Below, one piece after another: positions 7,792 through 16,977 of a stretch of DNA of 64,000 nt. The number at the start of each line of letters is the position of its first letter. Position 1 is the first letter of the stretch. The notes beneath the pieces are model-generated. The model was not told where the DNA came from. It was given only the letters and a program-made list of their open reading frames with translations, and made no database searches. Both the position numbers and the translations under genes were made by a program. Source of the stretch: Catalinimonas alkaloidigena (GTDB lineage: Bacteria > Bacteroidota > Bacteroidia > Cytophagales > Cyclobacteriaceae); the NCBI RefSeq assembly GCF_029504655.1, contig NZ_JAQFIL010000001.1, forward strand, positions 4,841,001-4,905,000. The letters are read 5' to 3'.

Positions 7792-8625
7792 GCCTGGCAT
7801 CCTCTTGTAGTTTGTTCGGGGTAAGCCGTCAGGCTATCTATCAGGGAGAGAGACGATATACCCGGCGTACATCAGTACTGCTGAAGGTAAAAGAATTAGT
7901 AGTTGATACGCGTAGACGTATGCCTCGCATAGGTACCAGGAAACTGTACCTTGCTTTCCGGTGCGTTTGATACTATGGGCGTCAAGATTGGTAGAGATGG
8001 GCTGTTTTCTTACTTGCGCCAAGAGCGTTTGTTGATAAAACCCAGGAAGAAGTATACCAAAACCACTGACTCCAAACATTGGCTCAAAAAATACCCTAAC
8101 TTGTATCAGGACAAGGTGTTTATCAAGCCGGAGCGTTGTTTTGTCAGTGATATAACCTATGTGAAGTCATCGGAAGGGATACATTACTTATCGCTGGTCA
8201 CCGACGTCTATTCAAGAAAAATTATGGGGTATCATCTCAGCAAGGACATGAGTAGTGAAAATGTAGTAAAAGCTCTTCAAAAGGCTGTCAGTAACAAAAT
8301 GAGTGATCAGAATACTATCCACCATTCAGACAGGGGGCTACAGTATTGCTCAGAAGTATACCAGAAGGAACTACGAAAAAACAAAATGATACCCTCAATG
8401 ACAGAAGGATATGATTGTTATCAGAACGCACTGGCTGAAAGAGTGAATGGAATTTTAAAAGATGAGTTCTTACTTCATAAGTGTAACACCTTCAATGAAC
8501 TCTCCCAAGTCATAGACGAATCCATAAAAACGTATAATCATGAAAGACCACACTTAAGTTTAGGGTATCAAACACCTGAATTTGTACATCAAAATGCCAT
8601 TGAAGAATATCTCCAGTGGTCTTAA
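7741..8625 (+). pseudogene. IS3-family OrfB transposase (DDE), 2-bp deletion
   Basis: In the -1 frame OrfB begins RELQQERQVSLASSCSLFGV and reads to MPRIGTRKLY near 7947. There the frame breaks and resumes one frame over as LLSGAFDTMGVKIG and KPRKKYTKTTDSKHW. Related proteins read KLYYLL at this place, so two bases appear lost. The integrase core after the break is complete: first D in CFVSDITYV, second D in HHSDRGLQYCS, E in NALAERVNGILKDEF. The C-terminus YNHERPHLSLGYQTP is typical. Without a corrected frame the full transposase cannot be made. Confidence 0.82.
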
Positions 8626-8666
8626 TTTTAACACTAAAAAGTGTCAACCTATTTTAGGACTAGTCA

Positions 8667-9387
8667 AGGATATCAAATAAAACCAAACAAACACAAATCA
8701 TTCGGTGACCTTTTTTAGTTTTTTATTCCTATAAATTGTGGTTCATTGATTTGTATTGGCAGATGTCAAAATAAAGCAAATTAATGCAATTTGATCATCT
8801 GATCATGAGGCTATGTACTTTGGAATAAGCTTATTTCTTTCCATTACCGATAGAAGCTTCTTGAAAATCACAGTTTTTTATTCTCAATCTTTGACTCTCA
8901 GATACAGTATGCGCTGGGGTATCAACTGAAGAATCCTACGCTGATGAAAGCTGAGTGGATGAAGAGTTTATGCAGGTCAGAGTAGATAAAATGTTTGAAG
9001 AGCAGTCTTTTACTTTTATGGTTAGGTTTGAGGTGATACATTGATGAAAATTTAGCATTTTAATATAAACCGAAATTCTGAATCAATACGATAAGCCAGT
9101 AACTGTCTATTGATGTATAATACAATTTACACTTTTCCTTTACTGTCCGGAAGATTTTCACCGTGCAGATTGGTATAACCTTCGGTATTCAGTTGAAAAG
9201 CTACCCATTATTGAAATTGTCAGTAGCAATCTCTCGGATGTAATAATACTATTGATATGCAGTACCGTTTTCTTCATCACTCTTTGAAACACGATCTCAT
9301 GCATCTTTTTAAGCTTTTCTCGGCCTACAACAATTTGAACCATTATGTAAACTCTGCATGATGTATAACAAACCTGCCCGTCCTAGT
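8667..9387. other. Gene-poor stretch after the IS3 element
   Basis: About 720 bases without a recognisable gene. Short open stretches exist, for example a plus-strand frame near 8950-9000 reading QYALGYQLKNPTLMKAEWMK and a 61-codon minus-strand frame at 9158-9343, but neither resembles a known family. They may be remnants. An ATTCGGTGACC word at 8700-8710 recurs near 58640. Confidence 0.5.
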
Positions 9388-10779
9388 TCAATGAATACTG
9401 TTTAGGTATTTCTCCAACATGGTATAACCATCTTCTGCAACCTTATTCCTGTCATCGGGGTTATCCAAATCCAGTCCGTTCTTCCTTTCCCATTCGTCAG
9501 GCATGCCGTCATGATCGGTATCTTTTGGAGCGGGGGCGCTTTCAAGAACCGGCCAACTGCCTACATCACTTTGCGAGTCAATGATTCCGCTTGCATTTGA
9601 AGGATCGGCAACGCTATGTTCCTTTTTATAAATTTCACCTTCATAGGTAGCATAACCACCACGGACTTCTTCGATAATGCGAGTATCTATTGCATCTCTT
9701 TTAGGTAAAATTACCCCAGCATTATCAAGAACAGTTTCATATGCTTCTTCTGCTGTTTGAAGATTTATTGGCATGGATGGCCATGGTTTTGTAAGTCTTA
9801 AATATGAAGTATCTTCAACGCCGTCTTGAGGTTGTACACCGCCCCCCCAATTATTAGCTGTGACCTCAGGATTGCCCGACATATAATTGTCTGCTATATA
9901 CCATTTTCCATAATCTGTTTTTACATCACGATACCAGGGATTTGCGATGCGATATGATACTTCGCCTGATTCTGTTGCCGGACCAGGCTTGTAATAGTTG
10001 GCAACAATATTGAATTCTGAGAAATTGAACTTATCATTTCCAACTTGCTGTTTTTCTCCACCATAAAGACTATTGTATCCCCAATTATAAATCACATTGT
10101 TTCTATAATCGGTAAATCCGGCCCCTGAAGCCATTCGGGGATTGCGACTGCTATGATGAGCCAGTAGATTATGGTGGTAGGTGCTATGATTTGAACCCCA
10201 GATACCGCCAAACCCGTGTGAACCTTTTACATGATTCGATCCATACAAGCTTTCTGAAATAATAGACCACTGCACGGTAATGCTGTCACCATGATAAACA
10301 GACATGGTTTCATCAATACTCCAGCTTGCTGATAGGTGATCCAATATGATGTGCTTTTTGTACCTGCTGGAAACCGCATCGTAATCATTGCCCGATACAT
10401 CACCGGGACGGACTCTGATATACCGAACTATCACATGGTCTGCATCAATGCTAAGGGGATGGTTCTTAAGCGTAATTCCATCGCCAGGCGCTGTCTGGCC
10501 TGCAATGGTAATATAGGGGCTCCTAATTGCTATCGGACTATTAAGCTCTATATTCCCCGACACCCTAAAAACCACAGTTCGAGGAACGGAGGCTTCTACA
10601 GCGGCTCTCAGACTGCCTTCTCCACTATCATTTAAATTTGTTACCTCGTAAACAACTCCACCTCGTCCACCTTTAGAATATTTTCCATAACCTTCTGCTG
10701 CCGGAAAGGCCAATTGTTGAGACCATAAATTATAGATCGTCAATATTGAACACAGTCCTGTTAAGATTATTTTTCGCAT
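9388..10779 (-). CDS. Secreted pectate lyase (PL1-like, right-handed beta-helix)
   Basis: This 463-residue protein has a signal peptide (about 1-20) and a parallel beta-helix pectate lyase domain. Recognisable segments are AFPAAEGYGKYSKGGRGG, VTNLNDSGEGSLRAAV, ITIAGQTAPGDGITLK, LDHLSASWSIDETMS (calcium-binding acids) and SSRNPRMASG, the RxPR-like segment that carries the catalytic arginine in PL1 enzymes. It would cleave polygalacturonate-like chains by beta-elimination outside the cell. The C-terminus DTDHDGMPDEWE, then YTMLEKYLNSIH, resembles a calcium-binding thrombospondin-3/dockerin-like tail and is shared with the paralogue at 35951. It is the last gene of PUL 1. Confidence 0.85.
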   Translation of the reverse strand: MRKIILTGLCSILTIYNLWSQQLAFPAAEGYGKYSKGGRGGVVYEVTNLNDSGEGSLRAAVEASVPRTVVFRVSGNIELNSPIAIRSPYITIAGQTAPGDGITLKNHPLSIDADHVIVRYIRVRPGDVSGNDYDAVSSRYKKHIILDHLSASWSIDETMSVYHGDSITVQWSIISESLYGSNHVKGSHGFGGIWGSNHSTYHHNLLAHHSSRNPRMASGAGFTDYRNNVIYNWGYNSLYGGEKQQVGNDKFNFSEFNIVANYYKPGPATESGEVSYRIANPWYRDVKTDYGKWYIADNYMSGNPEVTANNWGGGVQPQDGVEDTSYLRLTKPWPSMPINLQTAEEAYETVLDNAGVILPKRDAIDTRIIEEVRGGYATYEGEIYKKEHSVADPSNASGIIDSQSDVGSWPVLESAPAPKDTDHDGMPDEWERKNGLDLDNPDDRNKVAEDGYTMLEKYLNSIH

Positions 10780-10893
10780 TTTATCAGTTTTTTTGGCTTA
10801 AAATTGAAAATAACTACCTTTAAATCCCTTCTTTCTGTATCTCTATTTTAGCTAGATTCACCAAACATATTTATTGTACTTGTTATGTTTCAT

Positions 10894-11544
10894 TTACCTA
10901 ATCCTCACTTTTCTTTCTGTAGTATAAATTCTATGTTGCTTTTCCATCTGGCCCGGGCAAATCCATAGCCGTCTCCCTCCGGCACAAGGACCATTGGAAT
11001 GGGGCAGGAATTCCACCTGTATCCTGCTTCCCTTCTCGATGGAAACATTTTCCACTACTTCTTCATGAGGGGAATATTCTTCTATGCCTTTCCCATGAAT
11101 TCTAGGATTTTGGAATTCCATTACCTTATTGCCTCCCATTCTCATGATGTAGGTACATTCTCCATCCGATTCCAATAGCGAAGTAAAACGAATGGTGTAG
11201 CTACCAGTAGGGAGTTCAAACAAAGATGAGGCAGCACCCCATTGGTCGGTGGGTTGGTCTACAGTGTTAATGGCAATGGCTTCCCTAACCTTATCATAAT
11301 ATGCAGGAGAAAATCCTTCTACCTGCAAATTCCAATGATCCGGCTCAGGTAGCTTGGCCGATAAGCTAAAAGTACTTTCCGGAACAGACGGATGACCTTC
11401 TTTATGCCCTGTCACCTTGTCCTGAAATAAGGGCTGCAAATAAGATACGGCTTCCTGTACCCTATTACTATGGTGACTGATGGCCCATGAAGCTCCAATC
11501 ATGAGCGAATAAGCAATAATTAATTTTAGGTTTATGGAATTCAT
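10894..11544 (-). CDS. Secreted protein of unknown function in PUL 1
   Basis: The family is not recognised. The 216-residue product begins with a signal-anchor-like segment (LKLIIAYSLMIGASWAISHH). The rest looks like a single beta-sandwich: the run LPTGSYTIRFTSLLESDGEC and the closing RIQVEFLPHSNGPCAGGRRL are typical of beta-rich carbohydrate-binding modules. A stretch near residue 95 (TDQWGAASSLFELPTGSY) could be a ligand loop. It sits between a glycosidase and the pectate lyase, so glycan binding is a fair guess, not more. Confidence 0.6.
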   Translation of the reverse strand: MNSINLKLIIAYSLMIGASWAISHHSNRVQEAVSYLQPLFQDKVTGHKEGHPSVPESTFSLSAKLPEPDHWNLQVEGFSPAYYDKVREAIAINTVDQPTDQWGAASSLFELPTGSYTIRFTSLLESDGECTYIMRMGGNKVMEFQNPRIHGKGIEEYSPHEEVVENVSIEKGSRIQVEFLPHSNGPCAGGRRLWICPGQMEKQHRIYTTERKVRIR

Positions 11545-11592
11545 TGATTAAGTTTTCAGAGATTTTTGCTATCGAGCTACCTTGAAAATGAA

Positions 11593-12696
11593 TTAAAATT
11601 TACCACCTGTTATCTCTTTGACCAGACTAAAAAACCCTTTTTTCCTTTCGGAATTGATCCCCCAGTCAACCGGCACACTTTGGTAACCTTCTTCATAGGC
11701 TTCTCCATCCCTTCGGTAATCAAAATATCCCCAGGAGACATAATTTTCCACCGCGACACTGAAGTTGTTTTTAGCATTATCAAAATCATAATTGTCATCC
11801 TCATTCACTACCACCGGCATGGGCCGGTATCCATCCACCTTGCGGGTATTCCTGATCAGGTTTTCCATTTTTTCAGTAGTATCTACTCCGTTTCCATGAA
11901 TTAAAATATAATCTGAAGCTTTGACTACATTAGACAGAGGAATTGTATTCCCTCCATAGCTGGTGCTGACCAACAGCCGGTGCCCATTGTGCTCAATACT
12001 CTTTACCAGTTCAATGAGTTCATCTACCCGATCTGGTTTCAATATATCATGCTCATATGCCTTGATGTTGCATTCATTATTGACTTCAATCAATACATTC
12101 TGGTAGCCTTCCTTCAACACCCAGTTTACCGTATTATTGACAGCATTGATCACTGCTTGTTCATCTTCTAAATTCTGATCCTGTCCGAAGTAGAAAATGC
12201 CCATCATGACCACCATTTCCAGGGCATCTGCTTTATCCAACACTAATTTCAGGCGATTCATATATTCCGGTCGGAGCTGTCCGTCAGCATAAAAGGGGGA
12301 ATTGTACCATTCCTTATTTCCGTAGCCGGTCGGACTTCCGCCCTGCATATTGATAGTAAAGGAATTCAGTCCATGAGCTTTCCATTCATCCATGGCGTCC
12401 ACAAACTCGGCAGTATTTCTATTGGGATCCCACTCACCGGTATCCGGATAGCCAAACAACTTTCGGGTTTCTGGGTTCAGATCATCAAAAATACCCTGAA
12501 CCATTCGGGAGTTCATCAGCAAACCCTCTATTTTCTTACCTTTCCAGCTTCTGCCCTGGTAGGTAGGCTTCCCGTTGACATAAAAGGCTTCACCCTGGAT
12601 GGTAACCACTGTCTTTTTTGGAGCAGGCAGGAAAGCGGATGACACGATCCATGAAAGGACAAATAGTAAAAGAATTAAATAATTGTTTTTTTTCAT
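11593..12696 (-). CDS. Secreted glycoside hydrolase, clan-A-like (beta/alpha)8 barrel
   Basis: The gene encodes about 367 residues from ATG 12696 (MKKNNYLILLLFVLS), which gives a clean signal peptide; an upstream ATG at 12729 is less likely. The body follows a TIM-barrel glycosidase plan: WKAHGLNSFTINMQGG, LRPEYMNRLKLVLDKADAL (GH5-like), VLIEVNNECN with the Asn-Glu pair of the acid/base at the end of strand 4, YILIHGNGVD, and MPVVVNEDDN, whose glutamate may be the nucleophile. The exact CAZy family cannot be assigned by eye. It precedes the unknown protein at 10894 and follows the DUF5060 enzyme in the same operon. Confidence 0.72.
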   Translation of the reverse strand: MKKNNYLILLLFVLSWIVSSAFLPAPKKTVVTIQGEAFYVNGKPTYQGRSWKGKKIEGLLMNSRMVQGIFDDLNPETRKLFGYPDTGEWDPNRNTAEFVDAMDEWKAHGLNSFTINMQGGSPTGYGNKEWYNSPFYADGQLRPEYMNRLKLVLDKADALEMVVMMGIFYFGQDQNLEDEQAVINAVNNTVNWVLKEGYQNVLIEVNNECNIKAYEHDILKPDRVDELIELVKSIEHNGHRLLVSTSYGGNTIPLSNVVKASDYILIHGNGVDTTEKMENLIRNTRKVDGYRPMPVVVNEDDNYDFDNAKNNFSVAVENYVSWGYFDYRRDGEAYEEGYQSVPVDWGINSERKKGFFSLVKEITGGKF

Positions 12697-12797
12697 GACG
12701 ATATAGGTTTGAAGGAAACAGATAAGCATCAGGGCTGTACAGACATAATCTTCAGCTTCTGTTTCCTTTTGTAGAATGAATTAATGGTATAAAAAGC

Positions 12798-14771
12798 CTA
12801 TTTTTTCCTTACAAGTATTACCCAATCTTCCTTGACATCCCCAGGAGGCATACCCAGGTTAATCCAACCGGGCCCGGTCACCTCAGTTACGTTTCCTCCC
12901 TGAACCCTTGGTTTTTTGATGTTAGGTAGGGCAGAAAGCACAGAAGCTGGTTCTCTAGCGTAGGTCTGTTCAACCTGCATTTCTTTTCCCTTTTGAAGAT
13001 TACCTCCAGTCCTGGGATTGTACCAATCCACTGTGTAGGTACCGGTATTATTTTGTAAATTCAGGGCAGCTCCACCTCCAGATGGCAGATAAATCACATA
13101 GAGCTCCCCATTGTTGGCGTAGACAAAATCCTTTTCACTACGGGTCATATTATTGGCATTTTCCATTTCCCAGAATGGAATATCGTTGTTTTTGTAAAAA
13201 TCCATGGCATGGCGGGTATAGTCCCACAGGGCATCCCGGCTTCGCCAATCCTCCATATTGAGGTCATTTTGTTCTTCGGAATAACCAAAATACCATTCCA
13301 CCCCATCGCCTCCGGCGGCAATGGTGGCCCAGTAAGTACCCCGGGCTTCGTCCTGGTTATAATTATCGTCATAGTCGTCCGTAGTAACGCCTAATCCTCC
13401 GGTTCCGGCTTCGTCTAAAGATACATTCCATTTTCTTTCCGACCGGTCTGAAGCATTCACCCAATAAGAAATGACGTCGAAATTGTGCCAGGGACGCATG
13501 CTGTTGGTCTGAATAGAAGGTCCTTCAAAATATTCATACCCAAGTAAGGGGGTATAACTCTGTTGGTATTGATTGGGAAAGGTGTGGGTAACCACAGGGT
13601 GATCATAAGGATCCAGATTATGGATATATTGTGCGTCTGCTTTAGCATTTAGTTGCTCCGCATCATCTAACTCATCCCAAAGGTCGTGCTCTTCTCCCAA
13701 ATTCCAGTTGAGTGCAGGATGGTGGGCAAACCTGGCAATCAATTCTCTGTAGTATAGTTTTCGTTCCGGACCCAATTTTCCACCGTTTAAGAGCTGGTCA
13801 TTTTCATTTTCATGGGTTTTGAAATGAAGGAACATGCCCAATTGATCTCCATGGGTAAATACCTTTTCCCATTGAGCGAGTTTGGAAACATCATAGCGGT
13901 CCACCTCATTATGACTAATCCATGGCCAGATATTTTTTCCATCTCCACCCGCTGACAAGGTCAAAAAAGAAAAAGCATTCATCCCCTTGGAAGATAGGTA
14001 GTTCAGCGCTCCAATCAAGCCTTTCCCCTTACCGTCTTTCCATTCCGGGTCTCCATCCTTCCAATCCTGCACATGTGCCTCGTACTTTTTTAGAGGAGTG
14101 GCACCACGTCCGTCTTTGTGTTGGGTACTTCCCCATAGCAAAACGTCACCGTAATTTTTTGAAGTCGAGGCATGCGTATAAGTACCGTCAAAATCAGCAT
14201 ATGCCAGTAAGGTCTCCGGAGCATCTGCCCCTCCTTTCATGAACCACTCGCCATTATCGAATCTGAGATAATGTTCTCCGACATACCGCAGTATTCCCTT
14301 TCCCCGCAGATCCGAACCGCTTTTGTCAGTTTCTGAAATATTGATTGTACCGGTCGCGCCATCAAAAGCGGCTGATTCACCGGCGGTGGAACTAAGGTTA
14401 ACAGCAATATCTTCTCCCCTGCGAAAGGAAGCCGTATAGGTCCACTGGCCGGTCCTATCGGGTGTGAAATGTACGCGCCACTTGTTCCCAGAAGTGGCGC
14501 TGGTTTCAGCAGCATTTCCATCTGCTGCAAAATAACCAGGTACTTCGTAGGCTGACTGACCACTCTCATGTCGAAATTTGACATTTAGCCGATAACCCAT
14601 AAAAGGATTATATGCATCGGTTTCACTTACTTCAGGTCCCTCAAAAGTAATGGTGACTGGGTGCCATTTTCTTAATTCTCCATCCACAGTGCCTTCGGAT
14701 TGAGCAAGCAGAAAATCAGGATTAGTAGTTAGCGTAAATATCAGGGTTATTAAAAAAGTTAATTTCCTCAT
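12798..14771 (-). CDS. DUF5060-domain glycoside hydrolase with collagen-binding-like C-domain
   Basis: The 657-residue secreted protein has a signal peptide (1-23), an Ig-like DUF5060 domain (about 35-150; WHPVTITFEGPEVSETDAYN, RTGQWTYTASF), a TIM barrel (about 160-530) and a C-terminal beta-domain of the putative collagen-binding type (about 540-655; YANNGELYVIYLPSGG). In the barrel WNLGEEHD (Glu360/361) and SLDEAG (Glu454) are the likely acid/base and nucleophile of a retaining clan-A enzyme. Proteins of this build occur in PULs for pectin, ulvan and other complex glycans. The substrate is unknown. It is 101 bases upstream of the next glycosidase. Confidence 0.78.
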   Translation of the reverse strand: MRKLTFLITLIFTLTTNPDFLLAQSEGTVDGELRKWHPVTITFEGPEVSETDAYNPFMGYRLNVKFRHESGQSAYEVPGYFAADGNAAETSATSGNKWRVHFTPDRTGQWTYTASFRRGEDIAVNLSSTAGESAAFDGATGTINISETDKSGSDLRGKGILRYVGEHYLRFDNGEWFMKGGADAPETLLAYADFDGTYTHASTSKNYGDVLLWGSTQHKDGRGATPLKKYEAHVQDWKDGDPEWKDGKGKGLIGALNYLSSKGMNAFSFLTLSAGGDGKNIWPWISHNEVDRYDVSKLAQWEKVFTHGDQLGMFLHFKTHENENDQLLNGGKLGPERKLYYRELIARFAHHPALNWNLGEEHDLWDELDDAEQLNAKADAQYIHNLDPYDHPVVTHTFPNQYQQSYTPLLGYEYFEGPSIQTNSMRPWHNFDVISYWVNASDRSERKWNVSLDEAGTGGLGVTTDDYDDNYNQDEARGTYWATIAAGGDGVEWYFGYSEEQNDLNMEDWRSRDALWDYTRHAMDFYKNNDIPFWEMENANNMTRSEKDFVYANNGELYVIYLPSGGGAALNLQNNTGTYTVDWYNPRTGGNLQKGKEMQVEQTYAREPASVLSALPNIKKPRVQGGNVTEVTGPGWINLGMPPGDVKEDWVILVRKK

Positions 14772-14812
14772 GATTTTTCGTTTTAATGGTTGTTTGAGTG
14801 TTTCTTTCAGGT

Positions 14813-16016
14813 TTATGTAGTTATTGCTTCACCTATCTTTTGAATAAATTGACTATTGATTAGGTCGGTTATTTCCTTGTCGCTTTGATCCAGGCCCAAT
14901 CTGACCACCACCATGTTCCATTCAGGAATGATGAAAAGATGGTTATTGTTATGGCCCCATGCCGCATAGGTACCTACTGGAGCAGCAGCGCCATTTTCTC
15001 TCACCATTTGGCTGGATTCCGTTTACCCACCAGTTAAATCCATAAACCCCACTTCCCTGCAACCCACTTCCCGTATGCCCCAGGGGAAGCGTAGCAGGAA
15101 CCTGAACCGAGCTGGCTTGTTGCACCCATTCTTTGGGAATTAATTGTTTGCCATCCCAGTTGCCCTGATTTAAAAATAAATGACCGATACGTGCTATTTC
15201 CCTTGCCGAAATAAAAATATGGTTGCTGTTATTGCCTGCACCACCATTGATTTTATATTCTCCGAATTCACCAAAATCACCCCAATGCCACTGATCAGGT
15301 TTCACACCTATCGGATCAAGTAATCGACGTTTGAGAAGATCCCCTAAGGGTTCCTCTGCAATTTTGGTTAAAATATAGGCAAACTGATTCATGGCTGAAT
15401 CCCAGTAAGCATATTTTGAACCCGGAGGTCTAAACAAGGGGGTGCTGGGTAGAAAGGGAGTAGTACTCGGACCATGTGTATAGTTTCCCCGAGGCTCATC
15501 TCCTTGTGCCCGGTAGCCGGATGTCATGGTAGTGAAGTGCCTTAGCTTCAGATTGGGATAATTTTCAGTCATTTCAGGTACCACTTCTTTTGCAAGCGTG
15601 TTGAGGCTGGCCTTCCCGTCGGCAATCAGTAAACCCAAAACCGTACTGGTAAAAGATTTGGTTACCGACCAGACTCCATGAACTTTGTCCACGTTCTCAC
15701 CTTCCCAAATGAGGTAGCCATTCCGAATAATCATCACCTCTTTAACCCCATCAAATCCTGAATTTTCCTCTAGAAATTGAATTGCCTCTTTTAACCTGGA
15801 TGAATTAACTCCCTGCGATTCCGGCGAGGCCACTACCCAATCCTTTCCCGGGAAAATGATTTCTTCACCATTTCTTAAAGTATCTTCAGATATGACATGT
15901 TTATCCTGGCCAAAACTATTGCCAATACTGACCTTTTCGTACAAAGAACCCGTATCTAAAAAAAGCATGTTAAATATGAGCAGATATTTAATACAAAAAA
16001 TATTCACAGTCCCCAT
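14813..16016 (-). pseudogene. Secreted serine hydrolase (class C beta-lactamase fold), frameshifted
   Basis: The first frame (16016 to about 14990) carries the penicillin-binding-protein fold with SxxK as SVTKS, and later SAREIARIGHLFLNQGNWDG and GVYGFNWWVNGIQPNGERKW. It then goes out of frame at CGCTGCTGCT. The second frame resumes APVGTYAAWGHNNNHLF and IIPEWNMVVVRLG, the expected end of the family. A gain of one base, or loss of two, in the GCT repeat explains it. Family members are esterases, peptidases or transferases; in PULs they may be carbohydrate esterases. Whether the break is real or a sequencing error cannot be told. The gene is 3 bases from its upstream neighbour. Confidence 0.8.
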
Positions 16017-16018
16017 GT

Positions 16019-16933
16019 CTATTCAACCGGCTTGAAAGGGTCATCAAGACGAGCTTTGATAAAATTGCTGATTTCTTCATGCCCCATCTTTTTATCTAAA
16101 AACCCAAAAACGGCTACAGCATTGGTATTGCTCAAAGCATGTTTATCATCATCTCTTCCAAAGCTAAAAATGGCCATATTATCAGGTTGTACCCATCCCT
16201 CATCTCCCCCTTCACTTACCCCGGTAGCTCCTATGTACACAATCTGTTCGGCATCGTCATCTACGAAATAAAAGAAGGGTGAGGGAAAGTTATTTCCAAA
16301 TTTCGGGTTGAGATAGCCTAAACCTTTACCGTGCTCAAATTTACGTTCCATTCCATCCTCTAATACATAATGTTGTTTTTCAATATTCATCTTCCCTCCA
16401 ACAGGTCCTTCCCACAGGAAGGCAAATAAATCCTCAGCTTCCAATACCTCAATGGCAGCATGGCTCGAGAAGAAATGATAGCGAATTTTATATTTTTCAT
16501 TGCTTGACTCCAACCTCAGGTGTGATCCATAAAGTGTATCAGCAAAATCAATTTGTTTACCCTCTTCACCAATCCAGTGGGATGCCCCCCCTCCTCCACG
16601 GCAAGGATGTCCAAATCCGTCTGACGCAAAATTGGGCCATCCTCTCCACTCTCGGTTATCCACACAGTTATTGCTAATCCAATCTAGTCCTTGTTTGTCT
16701 ATCGCTGAATTGAATCCAGTTGAAGTTTCTTCTGTTTCGGCATGTTCTTTCTCAAAATGCCAGGTGCCATTGGCTGCTTTAATTTTCCAGGTTAAATAAT
16801 CAAACCGCTTCTCTTCAGTCACTACAACATTTTCTATCCTACTTGTTAGAGCTTTGTTTTGATTCTCTCTTTGTTCACATGCAGTAAATAAAAGCAAAAG
16901 AAACATGCTCGTTTTTAAAATTGGAATTTTCAT
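16019..16933 (-). CDS. Lipoprotein of unknown function in PUL 1
   Basis: The family is not recognised. From ATG 16933 (MKIPILKTSMFLLLLFTACE) the protein has a lipoprotein signal with cysteine at residue 19, so it is probably anchored in the outer membrane. The remaining 285 residues are rich in Trp, Gly and acidic residues: a Cys-containing segment (DWISNNCVDNREWRGWPNFA, then GFGHPCRGGGG), a beta-rich middle (IRYHFFSSHAAIEVLEAEDL) and a C-terminal helix. This could be a glycan-active or glycan-binding beta-sandwich. The stop codon lies 3 bases before the serine hydrolase start. Confidence 0.6.
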   Translation of the reverse strand: MKIPILKTSMFLLLLFTACEQRENQNKALTSRIENVVVTEEKRFDYLTWKIKAANGTWHFEKEHAETEETSTGFNSAIDKQGLDWISNNCVDNREWRGWPNFASDGFGHPCRGGGGASHWIGEEGKQIDFADTLYGSHLRLESSNEKYKIRYHFFSSHAAIEVLEAEDLFAFLWEGPVGGKMNIEKQHYVLEDGMERKFEHGKGLGYLNPKFGNNFPSPFFYFVDDDAEQIVYIGATGVSEGGDEGWVQPDNMAIFSFGRDDDKHALSNTNAVAVFGFLDKKMGHEEISNFIKARLDDPFKPVE

Positions 16934-16977
16934 GAAACCTGGATCATATAAATTAAAATTGTTGAAGTAGTGCACCT

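Larger units (their letters stand above)
7343..8666 (+). mobile_element. IS3-family insertion sequence
   Basis: The element has imperfect 25-bp terminal inverted repeats beginning TGTCTCGTCCTAAAATAAG at 7343-7367 and matched in reverse at 8642-8666. The inner 19 bases (GTCCTAAAATA, A or G, GTTGACA) differ at one position only. It holds OrfA and an OrfB in the -1 frame, joined by a slippery heptamer, the standard IS3 plan. Length is about 1.32 kb. No clear 3-4 bp target duplication was seen. OrfB carries a 2-bp deletion, so this copy is probably dead. Confidence 0.82.

Noticed and set aside
9158..9343. 61-codon minus-strand frame near the pectate lyase gene
   Set aside because: No family resemblance and no ribosome-binding context; noted only within the intergenic entry.
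13922..14242. 106-codon plus-strand frame inside the DUF5060 glycosidase gene
   Set aside because: Shadow of a well-supported gene on the opposite strand.
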